Shown: positions 39,801 to 53,700, numbered from the stretch's first letter. The stretch: DNA of 64,000 bases from Eopsaltria australis (GCA_034509425.1 JAVTVJ010000826.1:186001-250000); one strand, 5' to 3'. The notes: generated by a model not told the origin, from the sequence alone. Program-made: numbers and translations.

Positions 39801-42800
39801 TGATCATTATGATGTACCCTGCCACAATTTGGCCACACAGGCTAGCAAGCTCTACCAGGGATTACAACCAGCAGATAAAGTCTTTTGAAATTGGGAAAAT
39901 GAGACAATAGTATTCTCCAGCCAACAGAGACAAAAATTACTAGAAAGATTGTGCTACCTAATACAAGATACACTGGAGATTCCTCAAGCCTTTGCAAGAC
40001 CAGAGTGGGTTGCAGCCCTGTGGCTCAGGGAAGATCCCAGCCAGTTGCAGATCCTTCCCTCCACGTATGGGAGACTCCTGACTGCACTGTGTGTGGAAGG
40101 AAGGCAAAGTACAGCATTTTACAGGTAAGGAAATGAAGCCCAAAGTACTTCCCTGTTTTTCTGGTGCTGAGTCTGTCACAGAGGCACAATGGTAGGGCAG
40201 TGCTCTCATCTCCAGTTAGGTCTTTTTGTTTTAGCCCCCTAAGAAATTGGAAACTACTCTCTAAATGAAACTCCACCACTGAGGGGAAAATCTACATGAT
40301 TGTAGTAGTTGCTGTGAACTTGCATTCATCTTAACATCTGCTGCCTTACAATAAATAAATTTGATAATTAATAGTAATATTCCATAGGACAGCAATGCCA
40401 AAGGTGATCAAACGTAACAAACACAGTAAGACTCTGATATCCTTCTTACCATTTTGCTTAATGGGTCAAATAATAGCCGTGCCTCTCTGTGAAAGGAACA
40501 GCTTTTTAAGTTGTTTTGGTTTTGGGTTTTTTTCTCCTGAGGATGAAAAGCAATGGGGACACTCCTAAACTGATTCAGTTCCTTGTGTTGCTTGTCCTTG
40601 CCACATATTTGCTAGAACAAACCTTCCTGCTTGGCTCCCTTCCTGTAAGGCTGGGCAGAGCACGTGGGAGTGAAGGCGTGTTTGACATTTAGTGTCGCCA
40701 AGCAGGGCCCCTGGAGTTGCCTTCACTACCTGGGGGAGAAAATGCATTTTTTGGACTCAGCTCACCCACTGTTACCATATGTAGAAGGGAAATGATGGGG
40801 TGCTGACTAACACTGTGGGGAAGCTTGGAAAATCCTCTGAAAACTGAAATAGGAGACTATCTTAGGCATTTCCTTCACCTCTGTCTTTTAGGTGCTTTCT
40901 CTTCCCATCTGCTCAGCCTACAATTGCTTCTGTGTTCTTTCTGCCTTCTGCATTGCTTATTTTGGGCTTCTGCTGGAAACTGCCTTGAAACTAGAAAGGT
41001 GTTTGTTTTAAGCTAGACAAAACATTGGAAATATATGACTCTAGAGTGACAGGAAAAGACGTAACTATTTCAGTTCACAGTTTTCCTATTTCTAGCTTCC
41101 ATTCTTTTCCATAAGTTAAAAATGCATTAAGAAACATTTAGAGATGTTTTTAAAAGTGTACAATTTTATGCCTTTCTTCTCATAGAAACCAAAGAGAAAG
41201 CACCACTGACATTAGTGGAAAAAATATAGAAACATGATTATCTTATGTAAGGACGTTTTAAATTTCCACTTTTTGGCATGGAGAGAGAAAGAAAATAGAA
41301 ATGGCCACAAACACGTTATTGTTATTATGATTATAGTTGTAAGTTATAAATTATAATTGCTAGGCATACTTCTTCATTTCTATACTTCTGGTTGTCTTTT
41401 AGATAACCTGCCAGTGTGTTACCAGGACAACCCACAAGGAAACAGATCTTCTGCAAAAGCAATGAAATGGTGAGATTACTCCTCATTCACAGAAAGGGAG
41501 GAATGACAAAAGGCAGAAGCCTTTCATAGAAAATCACAATAAAATGGATGCTAGTATCCCCTTGGTCAGTTCTATGTCCCTTAACCTTATTTTTCCCCAA
41601 CATGCTTTCTTCCCTCTCTTTCCATGGCTACTTTGTAATAGCAGAACAACAACTCCTTTCTTCTTCGGGGTAAAAATGTCATTTATACTGTGTGAACGAG
41701 ACTCCTTCTCCTCACAGCTGAAATTTCAGTGACATTTTTAATCAGTAAAGTATTGGTACCTAATGTTTACAGCGATGGTGTGCTACAGACAATTTAATAA
41801 CTTATTTACTATCCTTCTGAGCTAAACATATGAGGTTTTTAGATGTGTAATGAAAAACATACAAGATGCCAGTTTGTTTCAAAGAACTGCATTTATTCTA
41901 ATTACACGCTGAAGTACAAAGGAGAGTTTAGCAGTGCTCCCCACACTGTTTGTCAGGAAGTCTGCAAGGACCCCAGCACTCATCTCCTACAGAAGCAACA
42001 TCTGTTTCCCTGTTCTGAGGCCATTTCACTGAGGTCGGATGGAGAAGATTTGTTCATTTTTGAAAGAGAACGATGCCAAAGCCCCCAGAGCTGGGTCCAG
42101 AGGCAAATTCTGCAGATCTGTGTTAGCCCAGGACTGTTGATCCCAGCCCTGCTGAGCATCAGAGCTGTTTGGATAGGATGGTAAAGTGTCAGAGCTGCTA
42201 TTTACAGTGTCATACCATGGGCTGAAGGTGAATAGATTTTCTTGGGAAGATGTCCAGCATGCATCCCTTAATTCTTGGCAGATTTTACCAGTTTAGTCCA
42301 ACCACAAACCCCTAATAATCACTGTTTAAAAGCACAACAAGATCTCATGACTTGTCTTTTGCTCTACTGTTTTGAACATAATGCTGGGATATATTATTAA
42401 TTAGCTGATCACATGGAAATAAATACTTGGTTTATGCTCCTGGGAGGTGCAGGGAAATTATCTTAATTTTTTGTCTAAGATTTGATTTCTCATTTGTGTT
42501 TGCACAGCTTCTAGCACAACGCTGTAACCACAACGCTGATTGTAAAAGTAAATTTAACTGAAGACAAAAGCTGTGAATCCTTGGAAATACAGGGATATTA
42601 AATAATATACCATTTTATATGTGAAAGTATTCACTTTAGAAAGGTGAATTCTTTTCTCCTTTATTTTTCACCTTTTGGAAAACTTCTTTGCCCACAAGCA
42701 CAGTGTGCCTTTCTCAAACATCTGGCAAATGTCTTTTAGGGATGGCCTAAAATTGTAGAACAGAGAAAATACAAATAGCATAATTATGGCTTTATTTTGG

Positions 42801-45529
42801 TCAGCTCATGAAATTGAAGGATTAGCTGTATGGGCCAGCTGTAAGTCAGGGAGGTGGCTCAAGGTCAGAAGGTTATTCTCTTGACTCCAAAGAAGATCCC
42901 TGGACTAGAGAGAAGAAAGCTTCAGACAGTAGCAAATTGATGTTTTAGCTTAATCTGTTAAGAAAAGAGAGTTTATGGGATCACTTATGTATACCTACAC
43001 ATTTTGTCTTATCCCATTCCTCACAATACATTTTGAATCCATTTGTCAAATTCAGTGCATTTTGACAGAGATCTGAAGTTCTCAAAGATATTTTGTCCCT
43101 TCATGTGTTGAGGCAGCTGACTAAAGGGGGAGACAGCATTTGTTTTCCACTGAGTGAAAGACTTTATTGGAGGCTTAGATTCACCAGATAGGGTGAGACA
43201 TAATGAAGATGCCCACTGAAGAGAGAATTTCAGTCAAAGCTCAACCTAGAGACCCCAGCTGTGAAGGATCCATCAATGAGAAAACAGATTCACTTAGTTA
43301 TAAATTTTACTGTAGAGGAGATGTAGTAGTACAGATAAGAAGTTTATGTGAAATATGCAGTAGTATGTATACAGAGATGGGTGTAGTTTCTCGTGATCTG
43401 GCTCATCCTGTCCTTTGAGCTGACAGAGGCAGCCCCAGAGCAAAAGTGTGCTAACCATGTTAATGAAGAGATTTGTTTAAGCTGATGTCTGCCTTCCAGC
43501 AAGGTCTTTATTACCTCAAACACAGAATGATATCCTTACATTTGATCTACACGGGAAGAGAAGGTGAATGCTCAAAAAACAATTCCAACAGTCACTGTGA
43601 TCAAAGCTCTCTCCAGTTCAGTGGGGTGCTTTAACCATAGCCTGCTTAGTGGCTTACACTGAGCAGAGGTTTTATTCTGCAGTAGGAAAAGGCTGATGCT
43701 TAAATCAAGAATGATGTGAAAATGGGCATTTGGTAGGTTTTTCTGTTGAAAATTCTCGTGTCCAACAGGGGGAGAGTTTTAACTGTAAAACTGCTTGCTG
43801 TCCCTTTTTATTTCTCTCTCTTCTGAAGTGTCCCCATAATGATCTCTGTCTTGTGTGTTACTTTGCTCACTCACCTTTCCCTTCCTCTGCTTTCTCCAAT
43901 GCCCTGATCTTCCTGGAACTAACTTTCCTCAGAGACAACTGCAGTCAGCAGCTAACTTAGCTTATCTCCTCTTTTCTGTTTCTTCTGGAGACATTCCCAT
44001 TTACCATCATGTTCTGCTTCTCGTGTCTGAAGTGGCCTTTGGGACATTCCCATCAAGCAAGCCCTGTACATCCATTCCATACTGCTTTTGCAGGGATGGG
44101 CCTGCTCTGGGACCCACAGGGACACAAGGACAGGGCAAGATTGACTAACCCCAGAACTGCATGACCTCACATACTCTTGCGATACGTGTGCTGGGAGCAG
44201 AGACTGAGACCAGAAAGAGGCAGGAAACTCCCCTTCCCTCTGCTGAAGGAGCAGCAGGAGCCACCAGATTTGGCTCAAAACTAGAACTGGGAGTTCTGGA
44301 TCACTTCCTGCCTCCCCAGCAGCCAAAGTTTTACTCTGATTAATTTTCTTTATAAGAACATGTTTTTACCTGTCTCACCAACACAGCTTTGATATGTAGT
44401 GCACATAAATTGTGTAACAGTATAAAACACTTAAAAAAAATAATTTAACTAGAGCTGTCAAATTCAGAGACTTTGATCTTTGAACAAGGCATTCAAAGTC
44501 AGATGCTAGAAGTTAAGTATCTAAAATAAATATGTGGTTAGCTCATTAAAAGTGCAGAGGACCTTTCAGTGCTGTTGAAATCTGAAAATTAAATGCAAAA
44601 CCCAACCAGAACCAATGCTTGTCACTCTGCCAGAAAAAGAAAAAAAACCCCACAAACAACCAATAACCCACCACCTAATTTAAACAGATCATTAGACTAC
44701 AACCTTAAAAAATATATTTACATTTATCACTGCAATCAAAAATAAGGAGGGCCATAAAGTAGTAAAACAGCAAACTGAAGAAATAGTACGTAGGTTCACA
44801 GAAAAATGGCATTCATTTGTACCTGCTGATCTTGTCGTCCATGATTGCGAAGGAGATTACAGATTTTAAACTTTACTTTACTTCCAGGCATGCAGAAAAG
44901 TCCAGGTGTTAATGGAAGAAAATGTGGAAGTTTGTGAATTCTTTCATCTGCTCTCCAGACCCTTGAGGCAGTTTTTACTTTAAAAAACCCTCCCTAAATC
45001 CCCCTTTAGCTCAGGAAGGGGGATTGCTTGAGACTGTCCCTGCGGGGGTAGTTCCATGCTTATCTGAATGACAGATTCCTGGACAATGGGATATGTCAAT
45101 ATCCACACTCCCTCTATCCCAGAGAACAGAAAGGTAGGAGAGCTGACAGAATACAGCAGGACCTTTTTCATGGGATTATCTCAAAGTTTGGTACCAAAAC
45201 TATCTTCTTTTCTTTGGAGGGTTTATTGGGAGTTTTGCTGTTGCTCCTTTTCATTACGCAAGGGATTAAGAAGATTTTCTGTCAGTGTCAAAAAATAACA
45301 GATTTGCAGAGACTCTGAAACCCACCAAACCTGAAGGTGCCACATAAGGAGAGGCAGAAATTCCTGAGCCTGGGTTGATGTGCTTGGATCAGGATTCTTC
45401 AACTGAACTGAATAGCATTCCTGCAAGCATCTATCCCTGTGTTTTCAACGGACACTCAAAGAAAAATAAAAATTCTTGACATGGCTTTCAAAGGATTGAA
45501 AGAACAGAAATGGAAGTAGGTAAACCTCT

Positions 45530-45800
45530 GTCTGGAGGTGAGATATATCTCACCCCATTTCAGCTATCTAAGGGCTAGGCATTGAGCTTAAGGCAGCCAT
45601 GCCAGTACTCTATAGTTCATGAAGAGGCAGGCACCTACAAAGCACAATTCATCTTCTCCAAGGACAGATGTATATGAAGGATGGGGAGGAAGTCTGTCTT
45701 TCATCAGAGACTACTGGGGGAGCCCAGATGATGAGTTAAGGGCAGATGCCTAACCTTTAGACAGCTGATGATAAAGGAGATGAATCTGTGACTTTATCAG
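45530..45800 (+). repeat. Copy B of an unnamed dispersed repeat
   Basis: The 18 bases at 45724-45741 are identical to 2295-2312, with looser similarity around them. The block opens with an 18-bp perfect palindrome, GGTGAGATATATCTCACC (45537-45554). Phrases such as CTAAGGGCTAGGCATTGAGC and GCCTAACCTTTAGACAGCTG look like those of old multicopy avian interspersed repeats, but I cannot name the family. Limits are approximate. Confidence 0.4.
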
Positions 45801-46180
45801 AAGATGAGAGGTGATTGTACTGCTGTGTGACCTGACAAACAAAACGGGTTTCTGAAGAATATGTGCTATCCATTTTTTTTTTTTAATCAAGCTGTATTCT
45901 CTCTTGATAAGAAAAACACATCAATATTTGATACTTCATTCACTGGACAGCCTTTCCATGAATTTCTCCATTAATTTTGAACAATTACTTTTCTGACAGC
46001 AGAACTGGAATATGTCTAGCCAAAATTCCTTATAAAGGATGAGAGAAGAGAGGATCATGAAAAGAGACAAGCTTGCTATTAAATTACATGACATTAAATA
46101 ACTGCTGCTTTAAGGATGAGGGTGTTAAGCTGCTGCTCTGGTGTGTCAGCTTTTTTAAGTATATCAGGAATGGAAATAAA

Positions 46181-46450
46181 AGAATCATAAGATATGCTGA
46201 GTTGGAAAGGACCCATCAGGATCCTTGAATCCAACTCCTGGCTCTGCATGGGACACCCCAGGAATCCCACAGTGTGCCTGAGAGCATTATGCAAAGGCTT
46301 CTTGAGCTCTGTCAGGCTCAGTGCTGTGACCACTTCCCTGGGGAGCCTGTTCCAGAGCCCAACCATCCTCTGGGTGAAAGAACCTCTACCTCATATCCAA
46401 CCTAAACCTCCCCTGATTCAGGCCATTCCCTCGGGTCCTGTCATGAGAGT
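46181..46450 (-). mobile_element. CR1 LINE 3' portion, reverse
   Basis: CR1 in reverse orientation, recognised from AGAATCATAAGATATGCTGA (a variant of the 3' tail), GTTGGAAAGGACCCATCAGG, GACCACTTCCCTGGGGAGCC, TGTTCCAGAGCCCAACCA and CCCTCGGGTCCTGTC. It is 5'-truncated. The subfamily differs from the next copy at 46624, so the two are separate insertions. Confidence 0.95.
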
Positions 46451-46623
46451 GAAGAGAGTGAGGTTTACCAGCACTTCATGCAGTCATGGATATGGATAAC
46501 TCGGATCAAGGCTCTTGTTGACCTCAGAACATTACTAATGGCACTAAACAACATACCAAGCACTAGGGGGCTTTCTTCCATAAGCCTCATACCATTTCAA
46601 AGCTAGATCTGAGAATTGTGGAG
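46451..46623. other. Short spacer between two same-orientation CR1 copies
   Basis: About 170 bp without CR1 similarity that I can recognise. It separates two independent CR1 3' ends. No gene is seen. Confidence 0.55.
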
Positions 46624-47102
46624 TCATAGAATCAATGACTTGGATTGGAAAGGACCATAAAAACCATCTAATCCAATCCCCCCGCTGTGAGTAGGGACAC
46701 ATTTCACTAGACCATGTTGCTCAAAGCCCCACTTCCAGGGATGGGGCAACATCAGCTTCTTTGGACAACCTGTTCCAGTGCTTCATTACTCTCACAATAA
46801 AGAATTTCTTTCCAATACTTAATCTAAACCTACACTCTTTCAGTTTGGAGCCATTCCCCCTTATTCTGTCACTACAGGCTCTTGTGTATAGTCTCTCCCC
46901 ATCTATCTTGCAGGCTGCTTACAGATACTGGAAGGCTGCAATTAGGTCACCTCTTTTCCAGGCTGAACAATCCCTACTGTTTTAGCTTTTCCTCACAGGA
47001 GATGTGCTCCATCCCTCTTCTCATCTTGGTGGTTTCCTCTGGGTTTGCTCCAACAGGTCAATGTTGCTCCTGTACTGGGCACTCCAGAGCCAGATGCTTC
47101 AG
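46624..47102 (-). mobile_element. CR1 LINE 3' portion, reverse, longer copy
   Basis: CR1 in reverse orientation with a longer body than its neighbour. It begins with TCATAGAATCAATGACTTGG (tail plus 3' end) and runs through CCATCTAATCCAATCCCCC, TTCCAGTGCTTCATTACTCT and TTCCAGGCTGAACAATCCC. It reaches TTTGCTCCAACAGGTC and CACTCCAGAGCCAGATGC, just short of the end of ORF2. It has no intact coding capacity. Confidence 0.95.
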
Positions 47103-50100
47103 AAGGGGAATGACACAGGCACCCTGAACTACCTAAACACCCTTTTCTTGTTCACAGAGTCTAAAGATTCTCATATGCAGGCCACTCACATGCTAAACCA
47201 CCCAAACTTCACACCTCAGTGCTTCATCCCTATACAGAGCACCATCTCACAGCTGTGCAAGGCTCAGCTGAAAGGCTTATTTCTCCAAGAGGGTTTAAAC
47301 ATACACAGGCAAAACTCATCCCATCACCCAGGACAGCTGTGTTAGGCCTGATAACAATAACACCTCCTGCTGGCTTCTTACATTAACAGAAAACCTTTGA
47401 GTCATGAGCCATTCACATGAAGAATCCAGGATGTGTGTGCAACACCTCACCAGCCACAGAGCTCCCTGATAATGACACTACTGCTAGACAACATAAAAAT
47501 ACAGGAGCAAATGGACCAGGTACTGTCCTTCACATCACTCTCATTAATTCATTCTTGACACCCTTCAGCTCAGCACATACTGGGGTTGTGGAACCTTTAC
47601 GGACTTTTCTCCTCCTATCAGCTTTTTCAAATTTGTCTTTCACTTTCATGTTCAAAGCTAACTGGTTTCCTGGATAGGCAAAATTGCAGCCAAGCTCAGT
47701 TTCCTGAGCTGGCATGGCAGACCCTTGCTCTCAGGAGAAGGTCCTGAGCTTTGGCCCAGCAAGAAGTAGAAGGTGACTGCATGCAGCCTTCAGTCAAGTA
47801 CCAGACTTCTCTGGATACAGCCCTACACTCCTGTTTCTATCAGATAGTTGTAAATGACCCACCTGCCACACAATGTTTTCAATGTACTTCTTTCTCCCCA
47901 AATTTTCAATTGGAAAACTGCTTTCTGCTGTGCTTCCGATTCCCACTCCAGGGGATCAGGATGTCGAAAAATGAAGCACTTCTGCATTTAACTTGAAGAC
48001 AATGAAGCCTTTCACTGGGCCTACCTCTTTCCCTATAAATCTTGTCAGTAAAGGAGAGGAACTCACTTGTCAGTATCTAAGCCATCTACAGCTACTTACA
48101 GGTAAATCCGGGCAGGTGTGGTGCAGTTTTGGGTTTCCTCCTGTAGGCCTGCAGCCATATCATACTTTGCAGGAGACAGACAGAAAATTTATAGCCATGC
48201 AATTATTGAATAAGCTGCAATGACTCCTGGAGAAGCCTGTATGCAAAGGAATCCCTGCAGAAAGAGATGATTTCATCTTGTTTTCATGCTAGTCTTCTGC
48301 ACTGATAATCAAAGCAATTATACCTACAGAAACATCCTGGCTATTAATTTACTCGGGAGTGTTTTCATTTTCCTGCCTTCAGTGCAGAACATATTAAATC
48401 TGTTGATTCTCATTCATCTGCTTGACAAAGTAAATTCAGTTTCTACAGAATATTTCCCATCAAACTTAATTAGCCCCCTTGTAAATAACCAAAACAACTA
48501 CAAACAGTTGTCATAATTAACATATTGAACTCTAGTCTTTCTCCACCTGAGGCACCAAAAACTGTTCAGTTCAAAGGACCAGGGCTGTGACTTCATGAGA
48601 CAATATATCTCTTTATAACACTTTAAAACGTGATCAAAAATTCTGCAATCACATGAAGTAAAGCACTGATAGAGTCTGTGTTTGAGGCTTACTCACTGTG
48701 CTGGTCACTTTGCTAATTAAAGCCTGTTCCAAAAAAATTGTGACTGGCTAACTTAGTTCCAGGAGTTCAGCTATTAGCTCTGTTCCTGCTGCTGGCATTC
48801 AGATGGAATTAGCTGCTATATGATTGCATGTGCCTACCTGACATCATTCATCCTAAAAATCCTTGTGTCACCTACCTGGACTGGACTGGAGGAGTCAGCC
48901 AGAGCCAGGACATCACTGTGGCAGCTCTCTGCACAGAGAGGCAGTGAATCTAGTCAAAGACTTGCAATGGAGCCTTTTGGCCTTTTCTTATAGATGTAGA
49001 ACCCACAAAGGGTTTTGTTTCTTGGTTTGGGTTTTTTTTTTAATGAATGTGTATTTCAGGAAATGTCTCTCAGAAAATTTTCTTTTAACATTCTGTAACT
49101 GGAGAAAAAAAAAAGCTTTTAGAATAACTTCTGGGACTAGAATTTCAGCTAGTAAAACAGATGGTGAAAAATTAGCATTGTAATCACATTACACACTTTT
49201 GATATTTTCAGAACACTTCCACTTTCCCAATTTGCATTTGTTTAACTGATATTAAAAGCTGGAGATTTGTTCTTTTCATCCTGATCTGTGAAATGGGCTC
49301 CTTGATTTGTTTATCTTTTTAAAATGTCTAAATCTTACAGTTTGAGAAAAACAGCTTCTCCCTCAGCATAGCACTCGCCATCGACTCTGAAAGCCTGTCA
49401 AACATCTTTCTGTAGATCTGATTTATTGAAGCCATGCCAAAGGTGGACGGCACAGCTCTCTGCTTACTTGACCGATTCAAAGGGGATGTTTATAGGCAGA
49501 CACTGTGGCCTAGAGGACGTTATCTCTTTCCCACCCCCTGCCAGGATGGAATCTGACACTTCTCACTTCGCTGATGTTTTCTTCTCCCTTGCCCCTGGCT
49601 GTGGCTAAGTGATTGTTTATGGCAGATACTTTAAATCATTATCACCTCCTGGGCCTTTGAGCACAGCTACATAATCTGCTGTTGCATCAAGGAAACTCTT
49701 CTCTCAGTACAAAACGAGGCCAAATGTTTATCTGCTGAGATGATAGTCAAAGTGTCTCCTCTAATATTTAAAAACAAACAGCAGTGTCCCTGCTCTGTCG
49801 CAATGAGCATCTGCTGGCTGAAGCTGAGCAGGATTCCTGACACTCTGCAGCGTGTGACAAAGGACTCCTTGGATTTTTGTTTTTAAAACGTTAATAAATA
49901 CTCAGGAAACCCGGGGGATGGTAGAATATATGAATAAGCTCCCAAAATACGGTTTGTTTATGGCACTGCCTTAGCACTTAGAAGCCTGGTTTGCAGGATA
50001 GTGGTGCCATCATACCAAGGAGAGATTTGCTGTATCCAGCAGTGACTCCAGTAGACAGCTGGGCAGGGCAGAAGGAGGTGCTGGGAGCATCAGGAAGGCC

Positions 50101-50196
50101 ATGACCTCTCTGCCCGACTTGGGAAACCAAGGCTTATTGTTGCTCCCCGGGGGAAGATAGGAGTACCAGGGCTGTGATTAGTGATTATCAGCCAAC
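47103..50196. other. Unique non-coding DNA with CpG-retaining patch
   Basis: No gene recognised. Positions 49370-49960 carry about a dozen CpG sites in roughly 590 bp, clearly denser than most of the window. They also hold GATA words and forkhead-like TGTTTAT words, so this is a candidate conserved non-coding or enhancer-like segment (inference only). The rest is AT-rich and featureless to my eye. Confidence 0.4.
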
Positions 50197-50744
50197 CATA
50201 TCCTGGGCTGCATCAAACGATGTTATTCTCCCCCTCCACTCTGGTCTTGTGAGATCTCACCTGAAATACTCTGTACGGGGCCCCCAATACAAGACAGGCA
50301 TGGAACTGCTGAGTGAGTCCAAAGGACGCCACAAAGATGCTCTGAGCGCTGGAGCATCTCTCCTGTGAAGACAGGCTGAGAGAGCTGGGGCTGTTCAGCC
50401 TGGAGAAGGGAAGGCATGCACAGCATCTCGCAGTGCCTAAAGGGGCTACAAGAGAGCTGGAGAAGGACTTTTGACAAGGGCATGTAGTGATAGGGCAAGG
50501 GGTAATGACTTTAAACTGAAAGAGGGTAGGTTTAGATAGATATAATGCAGAAATTCATCACTGTAAGGGTGTTAAGATATGGGCAAAGCTGCCCAAACTG
50601 ACTGCCCCATCCCTGGAAGTGTTCAAAGCCAGGCTGGATGGGGCTTTAAGCACCCTCACCTAGCAGAAGGTATTCCTGCCTATGGCAGGGGGTTGGAACA
50701 GTAAGGTCTGTTAGATCCCTTCCAACCCAATCTGTCAGTGATTT
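50197..50744 (+). mobile_element. CR1 LINE 3' portion, forward
   Basis: A well-preserved forward CR1 fragment. It contains CCTGGGCTGCATCAAA, TTATTCTCCCCCTCCACTCT, CTCCTGTGAAGACAGGCTGA, GGGGCTGTTCAGCCTGGAGA, ACAAGGGCATGTAGTGATAG, CCATCCCTGGAAGTGTTCAA and CCCTTCCAACCCAAT. This is the region downstream of the reverse-transcriptase core plus the 3' UTR. The terminal octamers are degraded (TCTGTCAGTGATT). It is the most consensus-like CR1 copy in the window and probably among the youngest. Confidence 0.96.
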
Positions 50745-53700
50745 TATTAAAACAGCCTCTCCCTGTATCCCAGTGACCACAGCTATGACCCTCCCAGCTC
50801 CCTGGGAAAATGTGCTCTTTCAGAGTGGCTTCCACGAACACACCCTGGCTCCTGCCTCCTTGATTGTTCCTCTCACGCTCGTACTTCTCCTCCTCTAGGC
50901 AGCAATATTCAGCTTTTTAAGGGGTTGAAAGACCTTCAGCAGGCTCAGTCAACTGCCACAACAAACCTCACAGCTCACTAAGGGTTTCTAGTAGTTTTCA
51001 AGTAGTTGGCAGAGGAGAGTTCAAAGGAAGTGATGGAAGGATCCCTGTCAGTCGGCTGGTAATAATTACATAGCTCCTCTTACACACTGAGGCCAGGGGT
51101 ATATTCTGGGAAGCTTCTACTTGAAAAAGACTTTGAAAGCTAAAGTCTCACCTATTGAAAGGGCTCAAGTGGGTGTTGAATATTTTCTGAATGGAAATTG
51201 GCCCAAATTTCCAAGTCTTAGGAATTTTAGATCACTTGTTACTAAGTGAATGAGAAAAACACTGTCAAATATTACTGTATAAACCCCTAAAATGAGAGTT
51301 TGCTTTAGAATCCACATGGAATTTCGCACTGGAATTGAAGTTTAATGATTTATTTGATAAGGAGCTGCTGTTAGTGTAGGAGTTGATGTATAGGCTTAAA
51401 TTCTGATTGAAATTAAGTTCCTCAGGGCTTTGGAACTGATCAGAGCTCTTTGGAGCCTTTTTTTAAGGGCCTGGTTGGAGAGAGAAGGGAGGAATAGGGG
51501 ACAGTGATTAGGAAAGAAATAAGCAGGTTTCATGGATATTCCCATTCTTCAAAGAGAAGCTTGCTGTCCAAAAACATTAACATGAACAGAAATGCAATGG
51601 GTTTACATTTTTGGTTAACCATACAACACAGCTGTTACCTCACTTCACTGTTCAATATATTGCAGGTTCAGTGCATGAAATCACTCTGACATCCAAACTA
51701 ATCCAAAACATGGTAGCAGGAATAAACACAACTAAATAAAGAAGTCCTGGCTGCGGCTTTGAAAGACTCCTACTGTTGCACTGCATTGAAAATGTCCAGA
51801 GTTGTCAGCACAGCCAAGGCTGACTCTCAGCATGGGTCCCTAGGAAATGTTTCAAACAGCTAAAGGAGCTGCAGTTACAGTTCAAGCCAGAGACACAGTA
51901 GTTGTTTTGTCCTTTCTACTATATTCCCCTTTCACAGTAATTGCCTGACAAAGGCAGAAGTGGGGAACAGCATAGGAGCATTTTTGTTGACTTTGCCCCT
52001 GTGAGCATGAATTAAAGGAAAATCTCTCTGTGCATAGGAGCAGTTAAAAGGTAGTATTGTTTTCTAGCTTGGGATATCAAGGACCAGGCATGGACTATAA
52101 TGACCTAATGAGATTTACATATTCCACATTCAAAGAGAGTTGAGCCTGGCCCTTTCATTTTTCTTTTGGCTCTGCATTTAATAACCATGTTGAATATGTT
52201 ACCTTTGCACTCACGTCTTTCAGTCAAAGTATTCCTGCTGTTGTAATTACATCTCCAAAACCTAACCCAGGCAAGTTAAGCCTGAAAGGACATTCAATCA
52301 CCCAGCTCCAAAACTTTGTGAATTGGGCCTGAGCAATCTCATTTGCTCTCTTTCAGATGTCTGATTTATTCCTGGATAGATTTCGTTCTCCTTGCTTTGC
52401 CTAAACTTTCTAAGCATTACTCTGCATATTTATTTCTCATGCTTTATAAATAAACACTTATCTGCCTTATTGGAATCTCTGACATAGCCTCAAATAAGCC
52501 TTCCTCTTGCCCTGTTTTACCTGTATTTTTTCTTTCTATCAAATCTGAGCATTATTTATTCAGCTTCGCCTTCTCCTTCCACTGCCTCAAAATCTTATAC
52601 AGTTAATTCCTTTTTGTCTTGCTTTGCTTACCTCTCCCTTTAATGATATGAATGACTCAGGATATGACTGACTCCCTTAAAGTGGATCACTCATACTTAC
52701 TTTTTACCTCAGCAATTCCAGATCAGATAGTGAGTATGGAGTTATTTTTCTAATATCTCCCTTTTGAAGTTCTAATACCAGTTTGAACTTCAATGTTTCT
52801 AAGGAGATAGAAGTTCTAATTCCTCCTGGTATCTCTTCTGCTCACTTTTCTCCACTGGTGTTGCAAGTGTTTCTTCTCCAAGTTCACGTTCTTGAAGTAA
52901 TTTGATTTTGTCTTCTCCTTGTCTCCCACGCTTACAGTCTTCCAGTAATTTTTATCATCTTCCTGTCCAATGTTGTCAAACTTCCTTCTTCAAACTTTTA
53001 TTTTTCTGCTGTTAATCAGCCACACACCTGTGTTATCTCTTCAATTAATGTAGGGTTTAGCTTCTCAGTTTTTTTATGAAGGGGTAGATACTGTCTTGTC
53101 CATACCTTGCTTACAATGTCTCCTGGGGAACAAAACATTTTCTCACCATTAGTGTGTCAGTCACTGTCAGGTTCTTGTCCAATTTATTTTTTAATTCCAG
53201 TGTCTGAACAAAAAGATTTAAAGAATGACATGATACAAATTTTTCCAGGCTTTTCCAGCCTCTTACAGAGGCTTTTCCCTCTGGGTATTAAATGTATATG
53301 AAAAAGGCAATCCACAGTGAGGAGAGGTGATGTTACAACATCTTCTTTGATTGTATAAGTCAGAGTTATGTAGGACTTGAAACATTCTGCGTCAAATGTT
53401 AAATACTTGAAACAGAGCAAGAGATGTAGAACATTATTTTTTACCACCAACTCCAGTTTGAGAGTTTTCTTCCATAAACTCTTCAGACTATGACTCCTTA
53501 ATGTTGATAATTCCTGAGAAAAACTGGACTTTAATATGGCCAATACTTGAGAGCTTCAATTGCCTTAAGGAGTTCTGCTGTACTCAAACTCTTATTTGAA
53601 ATATGAATTGTAAGTAGAAGAAAAGGTTATTCTTTCAATTCTACCTTCCAGCTTGATGAGTGTTTCTTTTCCACTGACTCTAGTCACAGCTACTTGTTAA

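Larger units (their letters stand above)
32931..46180. other. Long unique non-coding DNA
   Basis: About 13 kb with no feature I can name with confidence. It contains the longest open frame of the window outside the LTR (37935-38453, 172 codons), which I reject as a gene (see rejected items). It also contains small CpG-retaining, possibly conserved patches at 37490-37560 and 38480-38830, the palindromes at 36833-36846 and 45537-45554, and a second copy of the repeat core first seen at 2.3 kb. The 34.0-37.1 kb part has a somewhat repeat-like texture, but I cannot assign a family. Confidence 0.45.

Noticed and set aside
46194..46499. Plus-strand frame of 101 codons
   Set aside because: Antisense of a CR1 copy with consensus nucleotide words throughout.
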